A DNA stretch of 38,157 bases from an uncultured Clostridia bacterium (GCA_946408995.1 CAMJUL010000037.1:1-38157); one strand, 5' to 3'. Numbered from the stretch's first letter, positions 1 to 7,925 are shown. Notes: generated by a model from the sequence alone, not told the origin. Made by a program: numbers and translations.

Positions 1-117
1 ATTCTACGATTCCTCTCCAAAAGTTTGGATTTCTTTTAAGTTTGGATTTTGCGGAGGATGAACAGCGTTCATAACCGAGTGGAAGAAATCGTCCTGACCG
101 AGCTTGTTTACAGATGA
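1..117 (+). other. Possible gene ends at the window edge
   Basis: A frame open from the left edge stops at 59-61 and overlaps, as ATGA, a 19-codon frame at 58-117 that starts MNSVHNRVEEIVLTELVYR. The second peptide loosely resembles the start of ComFB-like proteins but is cut off by a stop. A terminator follows directly, so this may be the 3' end of an operon outside the window. The ribosome site GGAGG directly abuts the ATG, which is too close, so translation of the small frame is doubtful. Confidence 0.25.
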
Positions 118-142
118 GCCATTTATTGACCGCAATCACCTG

Positions 143-174
143 CCCCGGCATTTATGTCGGGGTATTTCTTTTTT
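143..174 (+). terminator. Rho-independent terminator
   Basis: An 8-bp stem (CCCCGGCA / TGTCGGGG, one G-T pair) with a TTTA loop is followed by TATTTCTTTTTT. It closes whatever lies to the left and separates it from the hipB-like promoter 16 bases further on. Confidence 0.8.
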
Positions 175-189
175 GGAACGGGTTTCATA

Positions 190-218
190 TTGACGAATGG
201 TCGGTTAACCGATATAGT
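190..218 (+). promoter_or_regulatory. hipB-like promoter with palindromic operator in the spacer
   Basis: TTGACG (190-195) and TATAGT (213-218) are separated by exactly 17 bp. The spacer holds a perfect 12-bp palindrome, TCGGTTAACCGA (201-212), touching the -10 box. This placement fits repression by the HTH protein encoded 20 bp downstream, as in HipB-type autoregulation. The promoter is read directly; the identity of the repressor is inferred. Confidence 0.75.
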
Positions 219-237
219 AGTAGCGAGGAAAGAAGGG

Positions 238-705
238 ATGAACATGACGATGCAATCCATGCTGCGAGAGAAGAACATGTCCATGTATCGTCTATCGCAG
301 ATCAGCGGCGTACCCAAGACAACCGTGATTGATATATGCTCCGGCAAAAGCGATATTGAAGGCTGCACTGCAAAAACAGTCATGCAGCTCTCCCGGGCGT
401 TGGGCTGTACGATGGAAGAATTGATGCAGATCGACAATGCCCGTTATGATCGCTCAAACGGGCTGCCCAAGGATGAAAGCTATCTGGAGAAAGGTCTTCC
501 AGCTTACCTTCAGAAATCTATCACGGCTATGCAGACGTCATGGGCGATTGTGGATCGCGGCGGAAAAGACTTGCATTGGGATATTTACTGGAGCGAGTTG
601 AATGCCGATATCAACAGTGCGGAAACGGAGCAGGAGATTTCCAGTGACCAGGCCTGGTATCTTCGCCGGAAATATCTGCGGATGGAGATGGATGATAACA
701 CATGA
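238..705 (+). CDS. HTH (XRE/HipB-like) transcriptional regulator, antitoxin-type
   Basis: A 155-residue DNA-binding protein with an N-terminal Xre-type helix-turn-helix at about residues 3-60 (MSMYRLSQISGVPKTTVIDI, then a recognition-like segment ending ALGCTMEELM). The C-terminal part carries no recognised fold. The ATG at 238 is chosen because GAGGA (225-229) lies 8 nt upstream; a longer frame from 154 would run out of the preceding terminator. Its stop overlaps the next start as ATGA, the usual coupling of HipB-like antitoxins to HipA-like kinases. Its promoter contains a palindromic operator, so it probably represses itself. The partner kinase is broken, so this may now be an orphan regulator. 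Confidence 0.8.
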   Translation: MNMTMQSMLREKNMSMYRLSQISGVPKTTVIDICSGKSDIEGCTAKTVMQLSRALGCTMEELMQIDNARYDRSNGLPKDESYLEKGLPAYLQKSITAMQTSWAIVDRGGKDLHWDIYWSELNADINSAETEQEISSDQAWYLRRKYLRMEMDDNT

Positions 706-1278
706 TTGATTTTAGCTTATTACCCCGGCGGAACAAGACCTATGCCGGCGCTAATGGCAGCAAGATCGCGGTGATGTATGAGGATGAGCTGTATATGCTC
801 AAGTTCCCCGGCGTCGCCAGGAAAAACAAGGATATGAGCTATGCGAATGGCTGTATCTGTGAGTATCTTGGCTGTCACATCTTTGAGATTGCGGGCATTC
901 CGGTACAGAAAACGCTGCTTGGCACATTTACCCGAAATGACAAAGAAAAGATCGTTGTGGCCTGCAAAGGATTTCACTACGCCCGATACCGTGATCCAGG
1001 ACTTCGTTTCGCTGAAAAATACGATCATTGATTCCGAACATAATGGATATGGAACGGAATTATCGGATATTCTGATGGCGATGGATGAGCAGCAGGCGAT
1101 TGATTCTGATGCTCTGAAGCGGCGGTTTTGGGATATGTTTATTGTGGACGCTTTGATCGGCAACTGGGATCGGCATAATGGGAACTGGGGATTTCTGTAC
1201 AACAGCAGAACGGACGAAATGACGCTGGCCCCGGTCTTTGATTGCGGCAGCAGTCTTTTTCCTCTCCGCTCCTGGTAA
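702..1278 (+). pseudogene. Frameshifted, truncated HipA-like kinase
   Basis: The first frame (from ATG 702) encodes a HipA/CtkA-type N-lobe: MIDFSLLPRRNKTYAGANGSK with a Gly-rich loop, then YMLKFP. Reading is lost at AAAGGATTT (967-973); dropping one G at 969-970 restores the continuous protein ...VACKDFTTPDTVIQDF. The second frame continues with the catalytic loop (GNWDRHNGNWGFL) and a DFG-like metal site (APVFDCGSSLFP), then ends after five unrelated codons at 1278. About the last third of a normal HipA-like protein, the helical C-lobe, is missing. The gene therefore carries two independent lesions. It was once the toxin partner of the upstream HTH protein and is very likely inactive. Confidence 0.85.
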
Positions 1279-1346
1279 CTTCGTGCGAGAAACGCATGTA
1301 TCACGAAAGGCCCGAAAACCCCAGTAAATAAACGCATTTCCGGGCT

Positions 1347-1440
1347 TGTACCCGGGTACAAATGTACCCTGTTTAGGGGGTACATTTTCGCTTTTGTACC
1401 CGGGTACGTACCCCCGCGTACCCTTTTTGTACCCGGGTAC
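1347..1440. repeat. Cluster of GTACCC palindromes
   Basis: Three copies of the perfect 12-bp palindrome GTACCCGGGTAC lie at 1348-1359, 1396-1407 and 1429-1440. Between them are single half-sites at 1364-1369, 1378-1383, 1408-1413 and 1418-1423, alternating in orientation. No gene spans the block. It could be an operator cluster, a recombination site or a replication-related array; nothing in the sequence decides. Confidence 0.7.
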
Positions 1441-1491
1441 AGGTTAGCACAGTTGGTATGAGCGCGGAAAACCGATACGTGCCGAATTGGC

Positions 1492-1638
1492 TCAATTGGG
1501 CCCGATATGCCGGGTAATCCAGAAATCTTGCAGCGCCATTTCCATCTTGCCTCGATCCGTATCGGCGTATATGTATTCTCCGTAGTGTGTTCCATAACAG
1601 GGGTAACCGGTAAACTCCTCAAACAAAATGGCGGCTAC
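1492..1638 (-). pseudogene. C-terminal fragment of an unidentified protein
   Basis: The minus strand reads 48 codons of protein-like sequence, FEEFTGYPCYGTHYGEYIYADTDRGKM (given in parts: FEEFTGYPCYGTHYG, then EYIYADTDRGKM) and ends ITRHIGPN before a TGA at 1492-1494. No start codon or ribosome site is visible and the family is not recognised. It is bounded by the GTACCC cluster and the RepA-like remnant, so it is most likely debris from a third gene. This is a weak call based on residue composition. Confidence 0.3.
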
Positions 1639-1640
1639 AT

Positions 1641-2261
1641 GTGTACCTGCATTATACCATCCGGGAGTTGGCGGATGATCTATGCAAAAGCGAGATGACG
1701 ATCAAAAATGCACTAGCTGCCTTGGAACGGGCAAGGCTGATTGAGCGCCGCCGCCAGAGAAACCAGCGGGTAAATTGCATCTATGTTCTTCTGGCGGAGT
1801 GGACAGAAAATTGTCCGCAAGAGGACAGAAAGCTGTCTGCTCAAGAGACAAAAAACTGTCCCCCAGGAGAAAGAAATCTGTCTGCTGCACAGACAGAAAA
1901 CTGTCCGTCACATGGACAAAAAACTGTCTGTGATACGGACAGAAAACTGTCCCCTAATAGAAATAATAGAGAAAGAATAAAAAGAGAAAGAACGATTAAG
2001 TTACACTTCGCCGCCAAACGAACCCTGGAACATCTTTTGAAGGATAACCCCGACAAGACGCTTCATCTCCGCCAATGGAAAAAAGTGGAGCAGCTTTCTG
2101 CCGAATATAACGCTGACTATGAAGAATTGAAGCAGCAGCGGGAAGAATCCAAGGAACTGTTCCACATCAAGGCGCAGATTGATTCTGTATTGAAGGAGCG
2201 GGAACGAAGTCAGGAGCAGCAGGCAGAGCAACAGAAAAAAGATGAAATGAATCGAGGCTAA
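1641..2261 (+). pseudogene. Chimeric remnant: RepA_N-like winged helix, iteron linker, relaxase-like tail
   Basis: A 206-residue frame starting with GTG and no good ribosome site. Residues 1-52 (YLHYTIRELADDLCKSEMTI ... LIERRRQ) match the second half of the RepA_N winged-helix domain of Firmicutes plasmid/ICE replication initiators; the first 80 or so residues expected upstream are absent. Residues 53-110 are a low-complexity linker (TENCP, RKLS, QKTV) created by repeated DNA palindromes. From about residue 118 (LHFAAKRTLEHLLKDNP) to the end it is charged and helical, like the C-terminus of clostridial relaxases. The most likely origin is a deletion joining a rep gene to a mob gene. The family matches are from memory of the motifs. 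Confidence 0.55.
1801..1952 (+). repeat. Seven iteron-like palindromic repeats
   Basis: Seven 16-bp copies of RGACAGAAAACTGTCY start at 1801, 1823, 1846, 1868, 1891, 1914 and 1937, a strict 22/23-bp spacing of about two helical turns. They sit inside the RepA-like frame but are read in different frames (TENCP, DRKLS, GQKTV), so the DNA rather than the protein is conserved. RepA_N plasmids are known to carry their origin within rep; this is the likely role. Confidence 0.75.
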
Positions 2262-2391
2262 TGTTTAGGAAGTTAACACAAAATAACAAAGAACATCATT
2301 TCGTTTTTCATCTTTACGCTTGCAGGAAAATGCTCACTCGAAGGAATGCTGAACTACAACTCATTCCGCCTTAAGCACGATAAACAAAACT

Positions 2392-2433
2392 GAAAAAGAG
2401 AATCAGCGACTCTTTGCCCTGATTCTCTTTTTT
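2392..2433. terminator. Bidirectional terminator
   Basis: AAAAGAGAATCAG pairs perfectly with CTGATTCTCTTTT around a 12-nt loop, with A-tract on one side and T-tract on the other. It separates the plus-strand mobile remnant from the minus-strand esterase that ends at 2469. The preceding 130 bases (2262-2391) show no gene. Confidence 0.85.
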
Positions 2434-2468
2434 GTAAATCGTTCTGAAAAGAGTTACCTCGTCTGACA

Positions 2469-3779
2469 TCAGAGTGCATGCACATTCAGCCAATCAAACA
2501 GATTGGCAATCCCATTGGCGGTACAGGTTCCGCCCTTTTCCCGATCCGGCTGAGCAGCCATGTTCTCAAAAACATCGTCCCCATCCTGTACGCCGTTCAC
2601 CAAATCATGGAACACAGCGCTCCAAACGGCATGGTGATAACCGTCAAACATGGAGAGCCAGCAGTCCTCCGCTTCCTCAAAAACCAGATCAGTATAGGTA
2701 GGGATGACGTACCGCTCCGGGTTGACCACGTTGTCATCCGCGGATTGAACGAACCAAATGGACTGGGCTGCCAGCGCTTCGATCCGCTGCTCCTGATCCA
2801 ACGTGTCATACGCTTCGCACACGGGAAACGCGGCGGCAAAATAACCGGGATATTCCACCAGAAGATTCAGGGTCATATATCCGCCATTGGAGCAGCCGCC
2901 CAGATAGATCCTGCTTTTATCCACGTCGGGATGATTGTCCACATGCTGTTCAATTGCATCCATCAGCACTTTGGTATACCGGGACACACCGGTCCCCTCT
3001 CCGTTTTGCCCGTCCCCTTCATCCATCCAAACGGTTTCGCATTGCGGAAGAAGCACATACGCTCCCGCCGTTCCATCAGCAGAAGTAAAATGGTTTTGGA
3101 TTTTTTCCTTTGCCAGCAGGGAGACCTCGTTTCCCAGTACGGCCGCGTCCAGGTTGATTCCGCCTTCGCCCGCTCCATGGAGCCAAATCACCAGGGGGTT
3201 GGGCGCTCCACCCCGCAGCGTTTCCGGCTCATAGGCCGCCAGACGAATCGTTTGGGTTTCCGTTTCGCCGGTAAAAGCGTTCAGCGCTTCCCCCGTATAT
3301 TCCATGCGCACGGAAAACAAATCCCCGTCCGGGCAAACGCGGCGGCTGATGCCATCCTCCCGCAGGGTGATCTGCTTTTCATCGCCGTCCAGCGTCAGGG
3401 TTCCTTCCACAGATACTTCACATGCTATGACCCAATCCCGCCAGCCTGTGGCTGGATCGGTTTCAAACAAAGGGCAGCGCATGGCGTTCTGCTCAGAAAG
3501 CGCGATCAGCAAACGGTCGGAAGGTCCCTGCGTTCGTTTCCCCTGTTCATCACAGGGAGATACAGAAACGATATCTCTTTCTGTTCCGCCCACAGTGACA
3601 CTAAGTTCTTGCACTTCTGCAATGGATACAGATTGATCCATTTGCAGGATCACCCCGGAAACGCCCGGGCCAAAGCCGTAGGCGCTCACCAAAATGCTCA
3701 GGATACCTTCGTCCTCCGCCTGCGCCATGCCCGGAAGGAGCAGACAAAACACCAGAAAACCAACCAAAATCCGCTTCAT
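2469..3779 (-). CDS. Secreted serine esterase with N-terminal Ig-like domain
   Basis: A 436-residue exported alpha/beta hydrolase. Residues 1-21 are a signal peptide. Residues 25-150 resemble the EstA-type Ig-like domain. The hydrolase core follows with oxyanion motif WLHGAGEGG, nucleophile elbow GGCSNGGYM (Ser297), acid QSADDN (Asp348/349) and GYHHAVW (His382/383), typical of the PHB-depolymerase/feruloyl-esterase-like clan. Its ATG overlaps the stop of the second adenylation enzyme as ATGA, so it is translated with it. This placement at the end of a dlt-like acylation operon suggests it removes or edits the acyl group outside the cell; a role in plant-fibre deacylation with the nearby glycosidases is the alternative. 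Confidence 0.85.
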   Translation of the reverse strand: MKRILVGFLVFCLLLPGMAQAEDEGILSILVSAYGFGPGVSGVILQMDQSVSIAEVQELSVTVGGTERDIVSVSPCDEQGKRTQGPSDRLLIALSEQNAMRCPLFETDPATGWRDWVIACEVSVEGTLTLDGDEKQITLREDGISRRVCPDGDLFSVRMEYTGEALNAFTGETETQTIRLAAYEPETLRGGAPNPLVIWLHGAGEGGINLDAAVLGNEVSLLAKEKIQNHFTSADGTAGAYVLLPQCETVWMDEGDGQNGEGTGVSRYTKVLMDAIEQHVDNHPDVDKSRIYLGGCSNGGYMTLNLLVEYPGYFAAAFPVCEAYDTLDQEQRIEALAAQSIWFVQSADDNVVNPERYVIPTYTDLVFEEAEDCWLSMFDGYHHAVWSAVFHDLVNGVQDGDDVFENMAAQPDREKGGTCTANGIANLFDWLNVHAL

Positions 3780-5311
3780 ATATTTTCCTTTCCCGGATTA
3801 TCAGTCCGTTTTTTCATCAGCAAACGCAAGCGCGCATTATCCCTTTTCATGGTAGCAGTGCGCGGCATGGCTTCGAGACGAATGGTTTCATCGGGAAGCA
3901 TGTACCGGGGCAGGCGCTTTCTCAGCTCGCCCTGCAATTCTTTTTCAGTCAGGCTGCCGGTGTAAAAGCAGAAAACGCGGTCGCTGTCTCCGTCAAATAA
4001 AGCGCAGCCCTCCTGGAGTCCGGGCACGGCGGCCAAGGCGGCGTCCACGTCACCCAGTTCCATGCGGTAGCCTCGGTGCTTGATCTGCCTGTCCTTCCGG
4101 CCCAGCACCATCAATTGACCGTCATCGGTCAAATATCCCGTATCTCCGCTGATATAAAACCGTTCCTGCCCGCCTTCGTTCAAAGGGTCAGAAACAAACG
4201 CTGCGGCGGTGCGCTCCGGTTCGCCATAATAACCTGTGGCGATCCACGGGCTGGATACCACCATTTCTCCCGGCTGTCCGGCAGGAACTGCTTTCCCTTC
4301 CGCATCCAGAAACAGGATGCGCACCTGGCTGAAGGGCTTGCCCACGGGCAGCCGGTCGTCAGGCTGATAAGCCCGGTCGATCTTCCCCACTGCCACGGCG
4401 AACATTTCCGTAGAGCCATAAAAATGCCACCAGGACGCGGCAGGCGCGGCGTCCATCCAGGTTTTCAGGGGGGGCCAGGGCATGGCTTCCCCGCACATGA
4501 TGCCCCATTTGAGGCCCGGCAGGCAATTTGGCGTCAGCGCGCCGGTATGGGCCACGCTGATAAAGCTGCTGGGCGTCATGCACAGCAGGGTGATTTTCTG
4601 CTCGTTCAGGGCTTGAATCAGCTTTTTGGGAAAGGTCAATACGCCTGCTGGCAGCAGATAAACCGTGGCGCCCAGGGCTACCGGCGGGAACAATTCCAGG
4701 ATGGAGTTGGCGTAAAAGAAGGGGGACTGGTTGGCAAACACCACATCCTCCGTGAGCCCGTACTTTTCAATGGTGGCTTCCGTCCAGCATAGATAGCTAA
4801 AATGGGTCTGCACCGAGCCCTTGGGAATGCCGGTGGAGCCGCTGGTGAACAGGATGCTCATGGGATCGTTTTCATTGGCTTTTTGCCGAACCAACTGCAA
4901 CGCCGCCGGATTCTCCGGGGTCTGAACGGCCTGGTCAAAGGGAAGGACGATCGCGCCCTGCCAGCCCTTGATCGCCTGCAATCCTTTGGCATCGGCCAGC
5001 ACGGTGGCAGGACGCAGGCGGGACAAAATCAGGGAAAGCCTCTCGGGAGGTTGGGCAATGTCCAGCGGCGCGTAAGCCCGGCCCGCGTACATCACCCCGA
5101 AAACAGCGGGCGCGTTCCGAGCGCTGCGGGCATCCAGCAGCAGGGCGACAGGGCCGTCATTCGGTACGGATTCCAGTAAACAGCTGCCAATCCGCCGAGC
5201 GGCGGCGTGGAGCTGGGCAAAGGTGAAGCTGATCTGGTCGTCGTAAAAAGCGACCTTCTCCGGCACCCGGGCGGCGGTATGCTCCAGATATTCCAGCATA
5301 TTGGAAAACAT
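3776..5311 (-). CDS. AMP-forming acid ligase (adenylation enzyme 2), DltA-like with altered binding site
   Basis: A 511-residue member of the adenylate-forming superfamily. Visible core motifs are ILFTSGSTGIPKG (A3), FYGSTE (A5), YISGDTGYL (A7), GRKDRQIKHRGYRMEL (A8) and Lys489 in the A10 position. The closest paralogue is the enzyme at 7903-9387; both keep Cys273 in the CGE motif. At position 201 the paralogue has the Asp of FDNS, which in amino-acid-activating domains holds the substrate amino group; here it is Ala (FFYANS). It therefore probably activates a carboxylic acid without an alpha-amino group and may load the same 78-residue carrier. It is preceded by its own promoter and GAGGG ribosome site, and is coupled to the esterase gene. 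Confidence 0.85.
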   Translation of the reverse strand: MFSNMLEYLEHTAARVPEKVAFYDDQISFTFAQLHAAARRIGSCLLESVPNDGPVALLLDARSARNAPAVFGVMYAGRAYAPLDIAQPPERLSLILSRLRPATVLADAKGLQAIKGWQGAIVLPFDQAVQTPENPAALQLVRQKANENDPMSILFTSGSTGIPKGSVQTHFSYLCWTEATIEKYGLTEDVVFANQSPFFYANSILELFPPVALGATVYLLPAGVLTFPKKLIQALNEQKITLLCMTPSSFISVAHTGALTPNCLPGLKWGIMCGEAMPWPPLKTWMDAAPAASWWHFYGSTEMFAVAVGKIDRAYQPDDRLPVGKPFSQVRILFLDAEGKAVPAGQPGEMVVSSPWIATGYYGEPERTAAAFVSDPLNEGGQERFYISGDTGYLTDDGQLMVLGRKDRQIKHRGYRMELGDVDAALAAVPGLQEGCALFDGDSDRVFCFYTGSLTEKELQGELRKRLPRYMLPDETIRLEAMPRTATMKRDNARLRLLMKKRTDNPGKENI

Positions 5312-5328
5312 TCTTTTTCCCTCTTCGT

Positions 5329-5357
5329 CTTATATGACTATTTTATAAATGTTGCAA
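5329..5357 (-). promoter_or_regulatory. Internal promoter before adenylation enzyme 2
   Basis: On the minus strand TTGCAA (5352-5357) and TATAAG (5329-5334) are 17 bp apart, 18 bp upstream of the ATG at 5311. It lies in the only sizeable gap (82 bp) of the operon, so enzyme 2 and the esterase can be expressed apart from the other four genes. Confidence 0.65.
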
Positions 5358-5393
5358 TGAATTGTTCCCTTGACGCCTTTCTTGGAAGGGGGT

Positions 5394-6458
5394 CTAATCT
5401 TCCTTCGGAGCGGATTGGAAATCAGCAAGCCGCGCGTACCAGTCCGCGGCAGCGGCGTCATAGGAAGCATAGGCGATGTCGCCCCGGTGGTCGGGGAGGG
5501 AGAAAGCAGCCATGAGATCTTCCCCCAGCTTCCGGGAAAAATTCATGCTGCCGCGCACGTTCAGGTGCTCCCAGTCCGCAAAATCCTTGGTGAAGTTCAG
5601 GCCGAAGCGCAGGGTGGGCAGGTTGTAATTGATCCCGTCAAAGCCGTATTCCGCCGCGATGGCGAACAGCCGGTTGCAGTACGCATGATCCATTTTATAA
5701 TCGGGATTTGGAAAGGCCACCAGCAGCACCGGGATGCCCCGGGCTTTTGCCAGTTCAAAGATTTTACGCGCATAGGTTTCCTGCTTGGCCCCCAGGGTCT
5801 CCTCCTCTTTGGACCAGACCAGGGAGGGCCGGGCGTACTGATGCACCGCGTCCTCCTCGATGTAGCCCTTCCAATTTCCGCCCCGGCCCTCGTTATCCGG
5901 AGGAAAACGGAAAGCGTCCGGGGTGATTTCGGGGTAATATTTGTGCACCTGGGGCACGCCGATGATGTAGCGCAGGGCGTCCCCTGGCGTTTCGGCGCAG
6001 GCCAGCATAGCCCCCACCCGGTTTTCCAAACCCAGGATGCCATAGGTGCCCAGCACGGTGCGGGCCCAGGTGGAATGCTCCTGCTGGTACACAGCGGGGC
6101 GCGTGTCCAGCAGAATCACCCTGGGCGTCTGGGTTTTCAGTGCTTCCCGCAGCGCGTAATAACTGACCCAGAAGGGCTGCTCTGCGCTGCACAGGTTATA
6201 GGCCGCGATGCCGTATTCCTGCCAAAGCGTGTTGGTGTTCACCCCGCAGTAGGCCAGGCTGGTGCCCAGGGAAAGCACATCCACGGTGTTCCGGGGCTGG
6301 AAATACAGGTTCAGCATGGGGCACATACCATAGGCGTACTTAGGCGCGAATACATAGGCCCCGTACAAAAGCACAGCCAGGAGGATCAGCGCAAAGCAAA
6401 CGAGCCGCGCCCAGAACAGGGCCAGCTTTCTCCTGCGGGACGGAATGGGCTTTTGCAC
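5394..6458 (-). CDS. DltD-like membrane-anchored SGNH-fold protein
   Basis: A 354-residue protein with a basic N-terminus, one membrane helix at about 14-38 and an outside SGNH/GDSL-like domain. Block I is LSLGTSLAYCG with Ser67; the C-terminal pair is DWEHLN, Asp295 and His298, a DxxH spacing as in DltD. DltD-type proteins complete transfer of acyl groups delivered by the MBOAT partner, or proofread the carrier. Start is GTG at 6458, with GAGGTGA overlapping the MBOAT stop 9 bp upstream, so the two genes are coupled. The sequence is shorter and divergent from classical DltD, so equivalence of function is inferred from order and motifs. Confidence 0.75.
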   Translation of the reverse strand: MQKPIPSRRRKLALFWARLVCFALILLAVLLYGAYVFAPKYAYGMCPMLNLYFQPRNTVDVLSLGTSLAYCGVNTNTLWQEYGIAAYNLCSAEQPFWVSYYALREALKTQTPRVILLDTRPAVYQQEHSTWARTVLGTYGILGLENRVGAMLACAETPGDALRYIIGVPQVHKYYPEITPDAFRFPPDNEGRGGNWKGYIEEDAVHQYARPSLVWSKEEETLGAKQETYARKIFELAKARGIPVLLVAFPNPDYKMDHAYCNRLFAIAAEYGFDGINYNLPTLRFGLNFTKDFADWEHLNVRGSMNFSRKLGEDLMAAFSLPDHRGDIAYASYDAAAADWYARLADFQSAPKED

Positions 6459-6467
6459 TCGATCACC

Positions 6468-7925
6468 TCAAAACTGTGTGTACAGAAACGCACTGCTGTC
6501 AAAGCCTTCGCCGTAGACCCCGAAGACCAGCGCGGCCAGGATCAGGAAAATCCAGATGGGCCAGCGGAGGAACAGGAATCGCCCAGCCAGACGGTCGTTG
6601 AAATGCTTGACATGTTCAGACAGAAGATCCACCGCGAAAAGAATTGCCAGCCCCGCCCCGGCGATGATCCATTCCAGGGGCGGCATCACGGCTGTCCAGG
6701 AGGCGGCGAAGGAAGAAAAATCCCAACCGGAAAAGGTCTGCCCCAGCAGGGTCAGACTCACAGCTGGGTCAGGCGTAAAGGCGAAATACTGGGCGGGCAG
6801 GATCAAAAGCCAGGTACGCAGAACGCGGAGCAGGTTCAGCACCCCTTTTTTGGGCAGCCGCATTTTTTTCCATACTCCGTCCAGCAGCATGGACAAGCCC
6901 ATCAGGAGCCCAAAGTATCCTCCATAAATCACCGCGTTCCAGTTCAGGCCGTGCCACAGGCCGATGAGCAGGAAAATGAATAAGGTGGCCAAAGCTGTGG
7001 GAAAGACACGGCCCGCCTTTTTCCCCAGCAGCCGGGACGCGCCCCGGCCCAGGGCCAGCCCCGCCCGGGAAGCGGTAAGGGGATAGAGCACGTAGGAACG
7101 AAACCAGGCTCCCAGGGTGATATGCCAGCGCCGCCAATAATCCGCCACGGACACGGCGAAGAAGGGCCTGCGGAAATTTTCCGGCAGGATCACGCCGATC
7201 ATCTGGGAAAAGCCCCGCACGATATCCACGCCTCCGGAAAAATCCGTGTACAGGCGCATCGCGTACAGCCCCACCCCGCCCAACACGAACCAGCCAGGCA
7301 GCGCTTCTCCGGTCAGCAGCGCGGCGGTGACGGGGGCCAGCCGGTCGGCAATAACGAGCTTTTTAAAAAACCCCCACAGCATCCGCTGGAATCCGGCAGC
7401 GATGTTTTCCGGCTCCAGGGGATGGCCCTCCGTGAGCTGACCGCCCAGTTCCTTCCAGGTGGAAATGGGGCCCTGGGGCAATTGCAGAAAATACCCTACG
7501 AACAGGAATACCTTCAGGGGATTCTTCGGCGCTTCCGCCTTGCCCCGGTAAACATCGATCAGAAAGCCCGCCGATTGAAAGGAAAAATAGCTCAGGCCCA
7601 CAGGAATGACAAGGCCCAGGGCGTCCGGCATAAATTTCAGGAAAGCCATACCGCCCAAAAGTAAAAGCAGCAACAGGGCAAGCAGCCCTTTTCTTTTCCA
7701 GGCCGCCGCGCCTTTACACGCCAGGGCGGCCAGCGCTCTTCCACCCAGCCAGGAAAGCAGGCACACCGCCACCAGATACGCCGCGCCCTGCCAGCCCGAC
7801 AGGATCACAAACGCGCCGCTGAATATCAGCGGCACCGCCCAGCGCACCCGCAGGGGCAGCGCGTAATACACTGCCGCCATGCCCAGGCAGAACAGGATCA
7901 TTTCAAAGGACAGTATGCTCTTCAT
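6468..7925 (-). CDS. MBOAT-family membrane O-acyltransferase (DltB-like)
   Basis: A 485-residue polytopic membrane protein with about eleven hydrophobic helices. Hallmarks of the AlgI/DltB branch are seen: VGLSYFSFQSAGFLIDVYRG, YTDFSGGVDI, the segment YWRRWHITLGAWFRSYV with His268, and LIGLWHGLNWN with His325, the conserved catalytic-funnel histidine. In DltB this protein takes the acyl group from the carrier on the cytoplasmic side and passes it across the membrane. The start overlaps the end of adenylation enzyme 1 by 23 bp. Gene order carrier-ligase-MBOAT-SGNH is a permuted dlt operon. AlgI-type acetylation is less likely because a ligase and carrier are present. Confidence 0.88.
   Translation of the reverse strand: MKSILSFEMILFCLGMAAVYYALPLRVRWAVPLIFSGAFVILSGWQGAAYLVAVCLLSWLGGRALAALACKGAAAWKRKGLLALLLLLLLGGMAFLKFMPDALGLVIPVGLSYFSFQSAGFLIDVYRGKAEAPKNPLKVFLFVGYFLQLPQGPISTWKELGGQLTEGHPLEPENIAAGFQRMLWGFFKKLVIADRLAPVTAALLTGEALPGWFVLGGVGLYAMRLYTDFSGGVDIVRGFSQMIGVILPENFRRPFFAVSVADYWRRWHITLGAWFRSYVLYPLTASRAGLALGRGASRLLGKKAGRVFPTALATLFIFLLIGLWHGLNWNAVIYGGYFGLLMGLSMLLDGVWKKMRLPKKGVLNLLRVLRTWLLILPAQYFAFTPDPAVSLTLLGQTFSGWDFSSFAASWTAVMPPLEWIIAGAGLAILFAVDLLSEHVKHFNDRLAGRFLFLRWPIWIFLILAALVFGVYGEGFDSSAFLYTQF

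Noticed and set aside
154-237. Longer N-terminus for the HipB-like protein
   Set aside because: It would start inside a terminator stem and run through the promoter and operator.
1801-1952. CRISPR array
   Set aside because: Repeats are 16 bp with 6-7 bp spacers, palindromic and inside an open frame; there are no cas genes.
5370-6983. A 537-codon open frame on the plus strand spanning two genes
   Set aside because: Crosses the SGNH and MBOAT genes antisense; both of those have clear motifs and coupling.
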